Shown here piece by piece: positions 12,300-42,599 of a stretch of DNA of 64,000 nucleotides (within the stretch, counting starts at the first letter, position 1; every line of letters begins with the position of its first letter). This stretch comes from Cristatella mucedo (lineage: Eukaryota > Bryozoa > Phylactolaemata > Cristatellidae). The stretch covers positions 21,170,501 to 21,234,500 of the forward strand of contig WPIO01000001.1 in NCBI GenBank assembly GCA_009760855.2, in the 5' to 3' direction. The translations under genes were made by a program, and so were the position numbers. A model generated the notes under the pieces. It saw only the letters and a list, made by a program, of their open reading frames with translations. It made no database searches and had not been told where the DNA came from.

Positions 12300-12608
12300 C
12301 TCTAGGGCGGTACACATAAGATTTTTTCAGCTTATATCGTCTCATTATGTATCGACTCTCGCGCAAGAAAGAGGTTCAGCTACTTAAAAAAATAGGTTTT
12401 ATTGCCCGGTTTCCACACGCGGAAATGCAGAGTGCGTCAGAATATGGTGAGGGATATCACCAAGCCGCGGATAGCAAGTCGAGCGAATTCTCTCGTGATT
12501 ACTGATTTAAGTTTCTCTAATGCTGAATCGGTCCAAGCGAGTCCACTGAAGGAATTAGACTCGTCAGCGAGATTTCCGGTAAGCTATCTCTTGAATAAGA
12601 AAGGTATT

Positions 12609-12767
12609 AGCTGATTTAACAGCCTCATTTGTATAGCTGCAGAAGAGCCTTAACGGCTTTCACCACCGCTTGCAGTTGGCACTATAGGATCGCCCACTGC
12701 CGTATTCGAACCCACGTACTCGGTCTGAAGAGCGAGCACCTTAACCCCAGCGCTATCACGACCCAGC
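12609..12767 (-). mobile_element. SINE-A copy
   Basis: Reverse-orientation SINE-A: AGCTGATTTAACAGCCTCAT, CACCACCGCTTGCAG, GTATTCGAACCCACG and GAGCGAGCACCTTAACCCC at the head. The stretch 12300-12608 before it holds no recognised feature. Confidence 0.82.
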
Positions 12768-12925
12768 ATCTTCTCAATGTGAAATTTGTGAGGGGATTTT
12801 ATAGTCGAATAAGAGATTGGTTGACACGTGCTATTAAAAGAAGAAATTTACACCAATGTGACACATTATATAAAAGATCTGTCACTATGGAGCTCCTACT
12901 TGTTGCCCCTTTCGGGAACGCCCTA

Positions 12926-12926
<1 letters not shown>

Positions 12927-12984
<58 letters not shown>

Positions 12985-13118
12985 ACACACTCACGCACAC
13001 ACACACACACACACACTCACGCACGCACTCAGGCACGCACACGCACACACTCACGCACGCACACACACACTCTCACGCACGCACACACACGTACACAAAG
13101 AGAGAGAGAGAGAGAGAG
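12927..13118 (+). repeat. CA microsatellite with CACG/CTCA variants and a GA run
   Basis: A clean CA run (12927-12978) passes into CA with TCACGCACGCA interruptions, ending in an AG run at 13098-13120. Confidence 0.95.
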
Positions 13119-13637
13119 AGAACAATAGCTACATCAAGCGGTAGACGCCTGCTAAAAGCAAGAGCGAGAAGAGCACGTACGCCTCTCTTGTCTGCTAAGA
13201 ATTTGAATTTCAGAAGCCAAAACATTCTTATCATTCCTGTGCATCCTCGATCCTGAGGTTTCAGTTTTCAGTCTGGTGCAGCAAAGTATTCTTTGCTGGT
13301 CAATCAGCGCTACTTATATCCGGGAGTAGGTTTCTTCAATTTAATATTAATATTTATATATATTCAATTTATTTAGTAGTTCAAACAAAATTCAACTTAT
13401 TTGTTCAATTTGTTTTTTCAATTTGTGTCTAGTTACGCTTAATCTGCGCGGGGCAACCCAACATGCGGCACTTGACGGTTTGCTAACTTGTCGAGCTAAT
13501 GAAGCGCAAGGCGCGAATCGACTTGTGTTCGTAGTCTCGCAGTCTTTCGGCTGCCTCCATCATGATTTTTGTCTCGGCTCCTTGTAATGTAATTTATTTC
13601 TTCTTGGCAATTGAAGAAACCTTTTACTCAGCTCATA
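13119..13637. other. unannotated AT-leaning spacer
   Basis: Contains TTTAATATTAATATTTATAT and TTCAATTTATTT-like simple sequence at 13340-13430. No gene is recognised. Confidence 0.4.
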
Positions 13638-14065
13638 TTCAGTGAACACCACCCTCAATGACTTTTCGACATTTAAGTCTCATCTAAAGACACGTCAATT
13701 CCGCCCAGCTTTCCCTACGCCCCAACGAATTGTTTTCTACTCTTTATGCTCACCTGTGCACGATTCAGTACACGTTACTGGCCAGGAGTACTACTCACCA
13801 GCAGACCTTAGTGTCTTCTTGAGTGCTTTCGTAAGCTTTTCCAAGCCAGATAGTTGTGTTCTTGAGCATGCTCAGGCCTAAGCATGATATCGTGCAGTAC
13901 TTTAACAGTTAGTTGGTTAATGGTTTAACAGGTTTAACAGTTTACAAGTTTAACAGGTTAACAGTTTAGTTGGTTAACTGTTGGTTTAACAGTTGCTTCT
14001 CTTTCTGCGAACTGTAAATCGTCTGAATGGAGATTTGGTTCTGTTAGGGTGCTATATGAAAGGAA
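13638..14065 (+). mobile_element. LINE family C, 3' end
   Basis: The frame from 13642 starts NTTLNDFSTFKSHLKTRQFR, which lines up with the C-terminal LTTFKRNLKTHLFRTAF of LINE-A and so marks the end of a related ORF2. The following 3' region (CACGATTCAGTACACGTTAC, then GCATGATATCGTGCA) matches 47095-47250. The last part (GTAAATCGTC, GAGATTTGGTTCT, GGGTGCTATATGAAA) has the outline of the LINE-A tail hairpin. An expanded tandem repeat (13899-13997) sits inside it. Confidence 0.72.
13899..13997 (+). repeat. TTTAACAGG/TTAACAGTT tandem expansion
   Basis: Irregular copies of a short unit built on GGTTTAACAG and AGTTGGTTAA, about 10-18 bases each. It lies inside the 3' untranslated part of the LINE-C copy. 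The sister copy at 47095-47340 lacks it. Confidence 0.85.
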
Positions 14066-15227
14066 CAAAAGACTTATTGTCTGTATATACATATATATAT
14101 CTTATATATTGATATTATTATCATCTTGACACTACTCAATGCACACTTCCAGCGCCAAGAGAAACACGGGCAGCTGGATTTTAGTCAAAGCATTCATTTT
14201 TGTACATTTCGACAATGCCCACCCAGCAGTGGGTGAGCAGGGGGTGAAATAATGCTGCTAATCTCTGCTGACAGTTTTGCTATTTGGCAAGCCCTCCTCG
14301 TATTTAGTGTTTCACATCACGACCCACTATGAGATTTGATTTTAATGCGGATAATTTTCCAAATTCTTAAGCTTTTTTCAGTTCAAAACACGTTGCTAAG
14401 ATTATTTATTTACTGTAGAGTCTTGGTTTTTTCAACGAACCGCCAGCCACTTCCATATGTTCGCGACTAGAAATGGTTAGAGCAATTTAAAAACGGAATA
14501 TTTTGCAAGCTCTCGGAGGGACGATGGTTCGATTCTAGAGCCGCGAAACAGGAAATGCTATGAAAAGCAGAACTCTATATAGAACAGAGGCTTAGACAAA
14601 GAAAATTGCAGAGGCCTCATTTCTGAATGGTCTCCCGATAAATTCAGACGCACCGCGGCAAGCCCATACTTCTTTCCTTCCGTCGGAAGAAGCTTCCCTA
14701 CTGGAGGCCACCGGGATTACGCAACCAAAATCGAACTTCGAGCAGTTGCAAACTGACGGGCATTCAAGGCCTTCGGACGCAATCGTCCCGCCCGCACGTG
14801 TGAGCATTGTGATCCTTGATTTTTTTCAGATGCTATATCGCTGGTTGTTCTGGGTAAAAGGCAGCGGTTCTTCTGGCCTGCCTTAGTTTTTTAATTCAGT
14901 CTATTTATTACTTATTCACTGTCGTTCTGAGGATCTACATTGAAGGAAGAAATCGCTTCCGCTTCGGGCTGAGCTGTTACTGCGACACGCTGAGGCTAGG
15001 CATGGTTTTCATTCGTCTGCGAGCTGTTAAAAGCAAGCTTTTTGACGGACTCTAAATTTGAGCTGGATATCCGGGAAGGTCAGGGACGGTACTGCTAGAG
15101 GCAACGTGCAGCCCTACTATAAGACAAATGTGCACCTATGGCTGTTGCACCTTCCGGAAGTACTTCGCGCTGGCATAAGCAGGCAATCTTACGCTTGAAT
15201 CAGATCCCGAGTTCATCTTTCTACAAC
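14066..15227. other. unannotated spacer
   Basis: AT-rich at 14085-14120 (TATATACATATATATAT). A minus-strand frame at 14592-14807 has no known motif. No gene is recognised. Confidence 0.4.
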
Positions 15228-15295
15228 TATAATGCATTGATATAGCGCCCTCAGAGAACGAAACCTCTTTCTAGGCACTTTCTATTTTCTGCCCG
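15228..15295 (-). mobile_element. LINE-A 3' tail fragment
   Basis: Reverse tail: TATAGCGCCCTCAGAGAACG, AAACCTCTTTCTAGGCACTT. In RNA sense the stem is GUGCC/GGCGC, a U-G wobble state of the hairpin. Confidence 0.75.
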
Positions 15296-16491
15296 CCTTC
15301 TTGTGTCGCTCGAGTTGAAAAGAAAAGACAGCTATTATTTAGCTCCTATCAAAAGTAGATATTGTTCTGTGCGGTACCCGAAGCCAGAAACGGCGTCAGT
15401 TAAGATCCCTCTGCGTCCTCAGCAATGCTATCGGGCTGTATTCTTGTTCTCCGTCTTCTTATCTGAGTTGGTGCTCCGTGCACTTTTCACCACTGCCATG
15501 GCGATGCTATTATTTCGATCTAAAATGATCAGCGATGCAGGTACTTTTGTTTTGTTGCATCGTAGCGATACCAGGCCGGGCTGAGCGTGCAGCTGCCTCA
15601 TTCGTTAATTACAGAGAACGAATCGTCGTGCAATGCAGTCGCCATCATTAACCGCTCGCCGCCGGATGAGCCGGTGGGGCGGGCCGCGAAACCTCAGGCA
15701 GCCACCTCGCATTCGAATGAGGCACGAGGGATCGGCTCGACGACCTCGCGGGAGCATCTCTCGCATCCCAATGGCTCCCCTGGAACGCTACGAAAGACGC
15801 TCAGCTGCCACGCTCCTGGGCGGGCGGTGCCAGGAGAGCCGAGCTATTCTCGACGCAGCCTGCCCGGCGCGGCGACGCTGGCTGAGGGGGCCTGCGGCGG
15901 AAACAAGGCTGTGCCGCAGCAGGCCCCCCCCCCGCGGCACTCTTCGCAGCGTTGTTACTATTGCCAATCCTAGCCTCTAGCATTTCCCAGAGTGGTAGTA
16001 GTAAAAAGTAAGCATCAAAAAAATAATGAAAAGACAAACGAAAAAGGTACGCGTCTCTTGTCTGGCGCTCTAAGAGAACTTGATTTCAAGCAGCCCCGCT
16101 GTAAGCGTGCCGACGGGCTCGACCCGCGACCTTGTTCGCTAAAGCATTGTCGCCGCACACGCGCGCTGCAGCGCGAAACTCCACTCGAGGCCTGGAGCGG
16201 CAGCCGCCTAGTACACGACATCAGCTTTTAAGCGACCAAAGCAAAGTTTATGAGGTGAGCGATTCTGAGCCGATTATAATTCACGAGCCGCGAGCGACAT
16301 CTCGGCAGTCATTATCTGGCCGATGCAGCAACGGACGTTTCAGTGCGTACTCGAGACACATCCAGACAGTGCTAGGGTGCCGCTCGACCAAGTGAAAGCC
16401 GGCGCGCTGGGCTGCTCGTCGCCGTTTTCTTAGTGGCCTTTTCTTCTAAGGCAGAGGACAGAGGCAGCCACAGCCGCGTGTAAATTATAAT
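15296..16491. other. unannotated, CpG-rich in part
   Basis: 15640-15960 is strongly CpG- and GC-rich and has overlapping open frames on both strands (15587-15973 +, 15633-15980 +, 15801-16037 -). None shows a domain, so the frames are probably by-products of base composition. It could be a promoter-type island for an unseen transcript. Confidence 0.4.
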
Positions 16492-16590
16492 GATGACAAT
16501 TATTTTTATAAAGCATTCGTATGGCGCCCCCATAGAACTGAATCCCTTTCTAGGCACTCTACAAATGCTGTAAAGAAAGCATGACCAAAT
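16492..16590 (-). mobile_element. LINE-A 3' tail fragment
   Basis: Reverse tail: TGGCGCCCCCATAGAACTGA, ATCCCTTTCTAGGCACTCT, then the AAATGCTGTAAAGAAAGC box. The stem is in the U-G wobble state (GUGCC/GGCGC in sense). Confidence 0.75.
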
Positions 16591-17036
16591 GATTAGTGGT
16601 AGCATAAGCAATGTCGCGCGAGCAAAACGTAGCTTTTGAACTAGCACAATGTCGCAGAGTCTTCGGTGCAGCGGTCTGTCTCCATGTCGACAACATGCGC
16701 CCGGAGGTCTCGGTAACTGCGCAGGGGCCGACTGCCCTCGATTGCCAGGCATGGACGCTGAAGTTGTCGACATATGTCGAGCAGCCGGACGCTTTGGCCG
16801 CTCAGAGCCGGCATCGTAGATCGCTAGAGCCTCTTCTTCGGCAGGAAAGGGTTGCGACCGGAGCTCGAGCCTCGTTCGCCCCTCCGCCTGTCATCCTTCT
16901 CCAACGCCGCCGTCGCCGCCCCCTGCCTCGGCTCTCTCTGCTCGCGAAGCGCCTCGCTTCGCTTCCCCTGGCTGCCCCCGTCCCGCGGTGCCCGGGCTGC
17001 CCTTTCTCGCTTGCCATTCCCTGCGCTCACGTATGT
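16591..17036. other. unannotated, GC-rich
   Basis: 16840-17030 is GC-rich with overlapping frames on both strands. The frame at 16611-17105 (+) runs into a TG repeat and shows no domain. No gene is recognised. Confidence 0.35.
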
Positions 17037-17048
17037 GTGCATGTGTGC

Positions 17049-17084
<36 letters not shown>

Positions 17085-17095
17085 ATGTGCGTACC
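17037..17095 (+). repeat. TG microsatellite
   Basis: A TG dinucleotide run with flanking GTGTGCATGTG-type variants. Confidence 0.95.
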
Positions 17096-17214
17096 TGCAT
17101 GCTAGAGGCTTGGGTCCTTTGGCTCAGACTGGTGGCCTTGGCGGCAGCGCGTGTTCTTGAACTGCCATTTTTCTTATTTATTCGAGTAATTCTAAACGTG
17201 AGACCGTGTCGTGG

Positions 17215-17216
<2 letters not shown>

Positions 17217-17290
<74 letters not shown>
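17217..17290 (+). repeat. GA microsatellite
   Basis: Uninterrupted AG/GA dinucleotides, about 36 units. Confidence 0.97.
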
Positions 17291-17293
<3 letters not shown>

Positions 17294-17907
17294 TTAGATG
17301 AGGGCAGATCGCGAAGAATTTGTTTTTATTTTTTAAGGATAGTGAAAAGTGTCTCCAGGGGCTGCAACTTCTCTTCGCAGATGCGTACGTAATTGTAGCG
17401 GTGAACCGACTACTTCTTGAGGCAGTATCTAAAACCTTGGCACAGCCTCTTTCCTTTAGGAGGAGCCGTGCCCCCCCAGCACTTTTAGTAAAGCCATCAT
17501 CAAAGACGAGATTCGTGTTAGATTTTGAAAAGGCTGTTGCAGACGAATTCTATAATGGGTGCTATCGCCAAAGCAAAATGAAAGCAACGCCAGAGACGGA
17601 GATGCGAGGCGTAGATATGCGCAGTCACCGAGTTGAAAAGGACATCCTCAAAATTTTGAAGAGCTTTTGAAGGATGGTTTTTTTTAGCTTACAAGAATAA
17701 GAAAAGAAAAGCGCAGAGCGGGAGGTGCGGAAGCAAGGCTTCGCAAGATGTGTGAGTAACACGCGAAGAGATAGCCAGACGTGGTAATCATCTAAAAGCA
17801 CCGGGTGAGCGCGCGTGTCGAGCGTGGGCGCTTTTTCGAAAGCCTGCACGTACCCACCAGATGGTGGGCGGGCGGGCGGCTCATGGTTGTCTCTGCTCCG
17901 AGCCAAA
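17291..17907 (+). other. open frame with weak MULE-transposase resemblance, otherwise unannotated
   Basis: The frame 17320-17670 contains TRFVLDFEKAVADEF followed shortly by GCYRQS. MULE-type transposases carry a D-F-E-x-A motif around their second catalytic Asp and a later G-C-x-F-H. Here the spacing between the two is too short and the His is absent. It may be a remnant or chance. Nothing else is recognised in the stretch. Confidence 0.25.
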
Positions 17908-17987
17908 GTGCCCGCTCCTACAAGTGCCCGCTCCTACAAGTGCCCGCTCCTACAAGTGCCCGCTCCTACAAGTGCCTGCTCCGCTAC
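17908..17987 (+). repeat. 16 bp tandem repeat, about five copies
   Basis: Unit GTGCCCGCTCCTACAA: four exact copies at 17908-17971 and a fifth, diverged copy. The identity of the four units points to a recent expansion. Confidence 0.95.
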
Positions 17988-19499
17988 GGCTCATCATGGT
18001 CGTGCTCTACTATCTCCGAAGAAAAGTCACTCTGGTGACTCACTTTAGTTCACGATCGTAGCCAGCTTCGCCCTGTGCAGCCGCAGAAAACTTTACGACA
18101 ATTACGCCTCAGCCTCAGTGCCGGAGACCTAGCGACGATCGCTAGGTAGTCTGCTCAAGAGTGCTAATGAGTACGCAGAGCGAGTAAGCGACGTGGGCGT
18201 ATCGCCGAGTTAACCGGATTCTTAAACAGTGGCGTACCTGGGTTTAAGCAAAGCAGCGGGCCAAATTCAATCCGCAACCTTGGCTGTGGTAGAAAATCAG
18301 AGGCGCATAAGGATCGGTCCGATGAGGTCGACGCCGCCGGCCACTCTTCGATGGCCGCTTCCGTCCTTAACTCAAGTTCATAAGTAACAGCGACGCCGCT
18401 CGGTGTCTCTTCGCAGCACAGAGAGAATTTTGCATCTAGGATAGAACTGGTGCTTCCGGCTACCCCAATGAAAAATCGCTCGGTCAAATTTTTTTATATC
18501 TTATTTCTTTTTCACTAATACAAACAACTTAGGTTTAGCAAGTAATTTGGCTGTACATGTTTAGTTATAGGTAGATGCTAGCGCGTCTAATTAAACGTCT
18601 TACTACTGGCAATGTTTATTTAGCCCATGTTGCAGTATCGAGCCTCATTTATATCCTGCTCCAGTTGATTTGACTGCACGGAGAGTAGAAGGTATTGGCC
18701 TCAGTGCAGATTTTAATGTTTGGCTCAATCTTGGGTACGGCTGCTGCGAGTTTCTTTTTACTAGCACCTAGTTATGCCGTGGTTTCATCTTAACTGCAGT
18801 AATAATGTCATTCTATGCGGTTTGGCTTTCCGTAACAGAATGGCTCATGACTTTTATTTTGGTCATAATGCTGAAAATTTATGACTTACAATGATGTAAA
18901 GGTATATGGCCAAACTACGGTTTTTGGACTTACCAAAAGCTACACAGCGAGCTCACGGTATTGCTCAGTCAGAAAGGCAACCCGCGATATATCCAACATC
19001 AAACGAGAGTACGGCGGGGCCGACGAGACAGCGAACAACTTGCACACCGCAGACAGACAGCCGTTCAAACATGCGACAGCCACAGCCTGAAAATAACTAC
19101 CGACTGGCGTCAACGCAGCCCTCGACTTGACCTTTAAAGGAAATGATCTAAAAGCCCATCTGCTCATCATAGCATTTGCTCAGTCTGTGTGACACATGCT
19201 ATCACTTATCAATTGAGGTGCTTTCTTTTCAGAATATGCGAAGAATGTTAAGAGATTTGGGTCCCCTAGGAAGTTCTAGAAATGTTTAATTATTCTTATT
19301 ATTATGGTACGAATTGCATTCGTACCCAATCGCGACGCTCAGCCGCTTTTCGGCGGAGTTGTAGAACTCCTCTCACTGGGAAGTTTGGAACACGTCTTGA
19401 GGGTCCCTTTGTTTACAGTACATACCTTGGCAAAAATATTATAGGCATACAAGAGTCAATTCAAGGGGGAAATCGATAGAGGTAAAGAGATAACACACA
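17988..19499. other. unannotated spacer
   Basis: No gene, SINE or LINE tail is recognised. The minus-strand frame at 18164-18487 (107 codons) has no known domain. Confidence 0.4.
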
Positions 19500-19518
19500 G
19501 AGACAGAGAGAGAGATAG

Positions 19519-19567
<49 letters not shown>

Positions 19568-19690
19568 TATACATATATATAGAGAGAGAGAGGGAAAGAG
19601 AGAGCAAGAGTGTTTGAGTGTGTTTGTGGGCGTGTGCGTGCGTGCGTGCGTGCGTGCGCGCGCGCGTGCGTGCGTGCGTGTGTGCATGTG
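19500..19690 (+). repeat. compound AT / GA / GTGC simple repeat
   Basis: TA run (19521-19580), then GAGAGA, then GTGTG and TGCG tetranucleotides with a CGCGCG core at 19658-19666. It lies about 750 bases upstream of the KLF start codon. 19740-19860 adds a further GA-leaning stretch. Confidence 0.92.
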
Positions 19691-20442
19691 CGTACCCTGC
19701 ATGCGAGTATGCACATATACTTGCGAGTGTGCTCATACGTGTGAGTTACAGGGCAGATAGAAACTGCAGAAAGTGGTAGAATAGAGAGTGCGAGAGGAGC
19801 GAGATAACAAAGATTAAGAGAGGGGAGAGAGAGAGAGTGCGAGACAAGAAGAGGTGGAGAAAGCGAGATTCGCGGCGATACATCGCCAGTCTGTAGTCCT
19901 TCCAACATCCGCCAGCCAGAGCAGCACGATGCAGCCCCCTCCCACCAAAGCCAGCCAGCCTAGCGCTGTCTCTCTCAGCTGGCATTACAGCAGAGAAGAA
20001 AATGAACCGACTTCTGCGATCGAGCTCCCGCTGCGCCACGCATAGTTAAGTCGCCAGCAGCGGTCCGCACCTCCGGCTCGTACAGGTGTGCTCGCCCAAT
20101 GGGCGTCTCCTGCTCGCGGGCTCGCCGCCCGCCGACGTTGGTTGCGGCTGGTGCTGAGCTAGCCGTGCATAACGCTGCCTCGCATGAGCTGCCATCCCAT
20201 CACTAGCTATGGCACCGACTAGCTGCTCTCACTATTGTGTAGAAACGCGCGGGGTACCCAATTTAGAGGTTAGCGGCTGGCAGGACGCCAGCCGCAGCTA
20301 GTCAGCTGGCGGATGTGACCTGGTTACGAGCTCCACGTCCGCAACGCGGAGTGACGTCACAGACCAGTTCCGCTCGGCTGCTCCGCCGCTAGGGTCAGCG
20401 GGCCGAGCAGCCGGGATTCTCTGCTGACCGCGCCGTTCAGAT

Positions 20443-39628
<19,186 letters not shown>

Positions 39629-40425
39629 TGCTGGACAGCCGGGATAGGCCAACGCCCGGTTCCAGCTTTTGCCACTGCTGCACAGGCGGTGGCGAGGCGG
39701 CAGAGTCGAGCGCTAGCGGCAGGCGGACGACGGCCGACCAGCTTGCTGCCGCCGCGATGCACGTGTCCTCCGTCGCCATCGTGATCTCTCCTCAACCCGT
39801 TGCCTACCCCACCTCAGTCGGCGTTGCAGCCAATGGGGTCTAACACATTCCTCACGTCCCGGAAGCAGAACCCTAACTGGCACATTGGACATTCACGACC
39901 GAGGGAGCTGTGCTGCCCTCTTGCACGCTCGCAGTGCTGCCCTTTAGCTCCCAGTGCTCTCGAGCCTGCAGATCGAGCGGTGGGCGGGGCAGGCTCGAGG
40001 CATTGTTTCACTCTTCGTCGCCTGCTCCTTGCGCTCTGGCGTTCGCCGGCCCCACAGCAGCAGCGCAGCTGCCGAGGCGCCCACCGGAGCCATGCAGGAG
40101 AGGATTTGCCTCTGCTCGGCTGAGAGCTCGCTTCGCTGGTGCTGTATTATCTCCGGCCGGGTGAGACGACTGTCAACGCCTGTCTGCTGCAGCTGCCAAC
40201 TGCCTCCTGCTAGAGGCACAGGTCGCTGATAAAAGCTCGGCGTGGTGTTCGCCTGGCCAGTCAGGCCCCGTGGAGCCCGGTCCGGAGCCGAGTGGCACCC
40301 ACGCCCCTATTTAATGCATTTCGGAATTTCCCACGTGCCATGCCCCTTGGCAGTCATGACGCACTGTATACATCTCGTTATTTGTAGTTATTGCTCTGTT
40401 AAGAATAAATCATACCGCCGAGATC
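39629..40425 (+). other. Klf6/7: KLF6/7 3' untranslated region (inferred)
   Basis: Extends from the stop to just past the first AATAAA. It is GC-rich to about 40250 with frames on both strands that have no domain. Its extent is inferred from the signal only. Confidence 0.6.
40404..40409 (+). terminator. polyadenylation signal AATAAA
   Basis: AATAAA 776 bases past the KLF stop codon, in the context AAGAATAAATCATACC. Cleavage would be expected 10-30 bases later. Confidence 0.6.
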
Positions 40426-41794
40426 ACACCGGGCTCAGTTCGGTATGCACTAGAAAGGAGTGCATTTCAGCAGCCGCTGGCCCGTGCTTGCTTCGGCTGT
40501 TTCTGCGGCCGGCTCGTTCTTCAATGCAGTTTTTCAAGCGATTACAGCACACTTCCGCCCTCATCCGAGATCCGAATTCGAGAATCCTATTAATCTTTTT
40601 CTGTGCACCCTTTCTTTACCTGTCTTCGAACTTGCCTACCCTTCATGTAGCCAGCCAATCTCGATGCCGGGGATTAATCGAGTCCGACACGTCATCTCAG
40701 TCAAGACTCGATCTTGTGTATGTCAAGGGAGCAATTGGCTCCCCCATGGCTCGGTTCGCTTGCGCATGAACCGTAGTGAGATCACTCAGTAGCTGAATTG
40801 CTTGAGGGCAGGCGCCCTATTCACATTGGTCACAGCTCTGTACGGTGTTTGTGCTAGCTCGAAAACCAGCCTCAAGCCGGCTCCCGGCAATTTTCTGCAA
40901 GCTCCTGGGTTCCGCACGTACAGGAACAAGTCTTTTGCTGAGCTTTCACGGTAAGATGGTGTTATGCTTATTCAGCGTCCTGCTATCGCTGAGCAACTAT
41001 CGCACACATTTCCTTTCATATTTTGTACTATTATTATTATTATTATTACTGTTATCGAACCGATTCAAGACCACATATAGTTGACCATTTTTAATGCACC
41101 GTATTTTGCAGCTGCTCAGCTATGCACAATTGGGAGCAGACTTCGTGGGAGCTGCTAGGAAGCAGACGTTTGCATTTTTTTTATAGATCGCTACTACTGC
41201 AAATATTGTACATTCAAGCAGGGCAAAATCAGCGTGTGTCCTACCTCGTTCTAAGCCAATAGGATACCCAAACATTTTTGGAGGGGGGCACAAACTTAAC
41301 CTTGAAATGCCCTTTCGCAGTCAGTTGGGAGGCTGTAGCCCTCTGACCTCACTGCTTTCTGATCTCAATGAGCACATCTATTATCGGAGCCAAATACAAT
41401 CTGATAGTGTGTACATGACCTTGCACACTGTTTGTGTATTAAGACTGTCCCTGCGAGATGAGCTATGCGAGAGCGAGGCTGAGCAATCGTGCATTTGGGT
41501 CCTCGATGATTGGGCTACTTTTGCTGGGCCGTGCACAGCAACGTCGATGTGCATGCTTGATAAACGCATTTGTCGGCAGCGGCTGCGTAAGGCTGGCGCC
41601 AGTGCTTGAAAAGGCCACTCGGTCAATGTGTTATGAGCGCTCTCGTGGGTTTTGTTGAATGCAATCAGTTTTCAAATATCTAGCTGAAAACAAATGACGG
41701 GAACCCACTTCTTCCTCACTGCATTCGCTGGGTCCGTGAGAATTGTCTTTTTCGTGTTTAAGCACGCTGACGCTATCACGACCATATTGGCGTG
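40426..41794. other. unannotated spacer
   Basis: A short ATT run at 41028-41048 may be the relic of a LINE tail. Frames at 40242-40769 and 41307-41609 (+) have no known domain. Confidence 0.4.
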
Positions 41795-41883
41795 CTTCCT
41801 TTGCAGCATATGCAAAGCGCCTAGAAAAATGTTAAGCTCTGGGGGTGCTGTACGGACGTCATTGTTATAAGTATTATTATTAA
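41795..41883 (+). mobile_element. LINE-A 3' tail fragment
   Basis: TTTGCAGCATATGCAAAGCG, CCTAGAAAAATGTTAAGCTC, TGGGGGTGCTGTACG and ATTATTATT. The stem AGCGCC/GGTGCT pairs with one G-U. Confidence 0.82.
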
Positions 41884-42599
41884 ATGGACTGCCCCCTTCA
41901 AGATATGCAAAATAAAAGAGGAACCCAAACAAATATTCAACCTCGGAGTGTAGGGTTAATCAGAGTTTGCAAGCATTCGGACTGATGTACATCAGCCGCA
42001 AAGCCTGCGGCTCGTGAAGGAGCTCGCGAAAATGACTCAACAGGACCAAAAGGCCAGCTCAAAAGCAACGGTTGCAGTGTCTACAATTAGCTAGATTGTA
42101 AAAGTATTCAGGAAATTGTGTCTGCAATTGTTTTAGTTGTAAAATACAGGATTTATATTGTGTGTCAATCTAGTCTGCGGGCAATGCAGTGCTCGCTTAT
42201 GACCACTACTTCTGGCCAGATTTCTGCTTGATTTCTTCCGAACCGAAACTAATTGCATATTCCCATCGCCCTACTTGAGGGTGAATGCTCACCGATTGGT
42301 GTTACTGTGTGGCCGTTTTGGACTGGCACAGGAGACCCTGGCACAGTTTTTGCGAGAATGTTTTACTGATATCGATCATGTCGCTTTTTTGGAGCTCATT
42401 TCGACACTGCACCTGCATTCCCTGTAGCAGAGGAACCACAGCATCGCCTAATATTAGTTTATTGGCTAAGCACGCATAACACGTGCAATTGCCAATCAAC
42501 CAAACAATTCTTTCACCAGCCTCTATTTAAAGGCATTATTTGGATATCTTAAAGACAACCTCCATTCTGATAGTGTCACCCAGGATTTCGAGAAGATTC
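41884..42599. other. unannotated spacer
   Basis: No gene or repeat is recognised. Confidence 0.4.

Noticed and set aside
12629..13144. 171-codon frame with His-Thr repeats
   Set aside because: It is the CA microsatellite read in frame, preceded by SINE-A sequence.
17908..17987. Direct repeats resembling a CRISPR array
   Set aside because: The units are contiguous with no spacers, and the DNA is from an animal genome.
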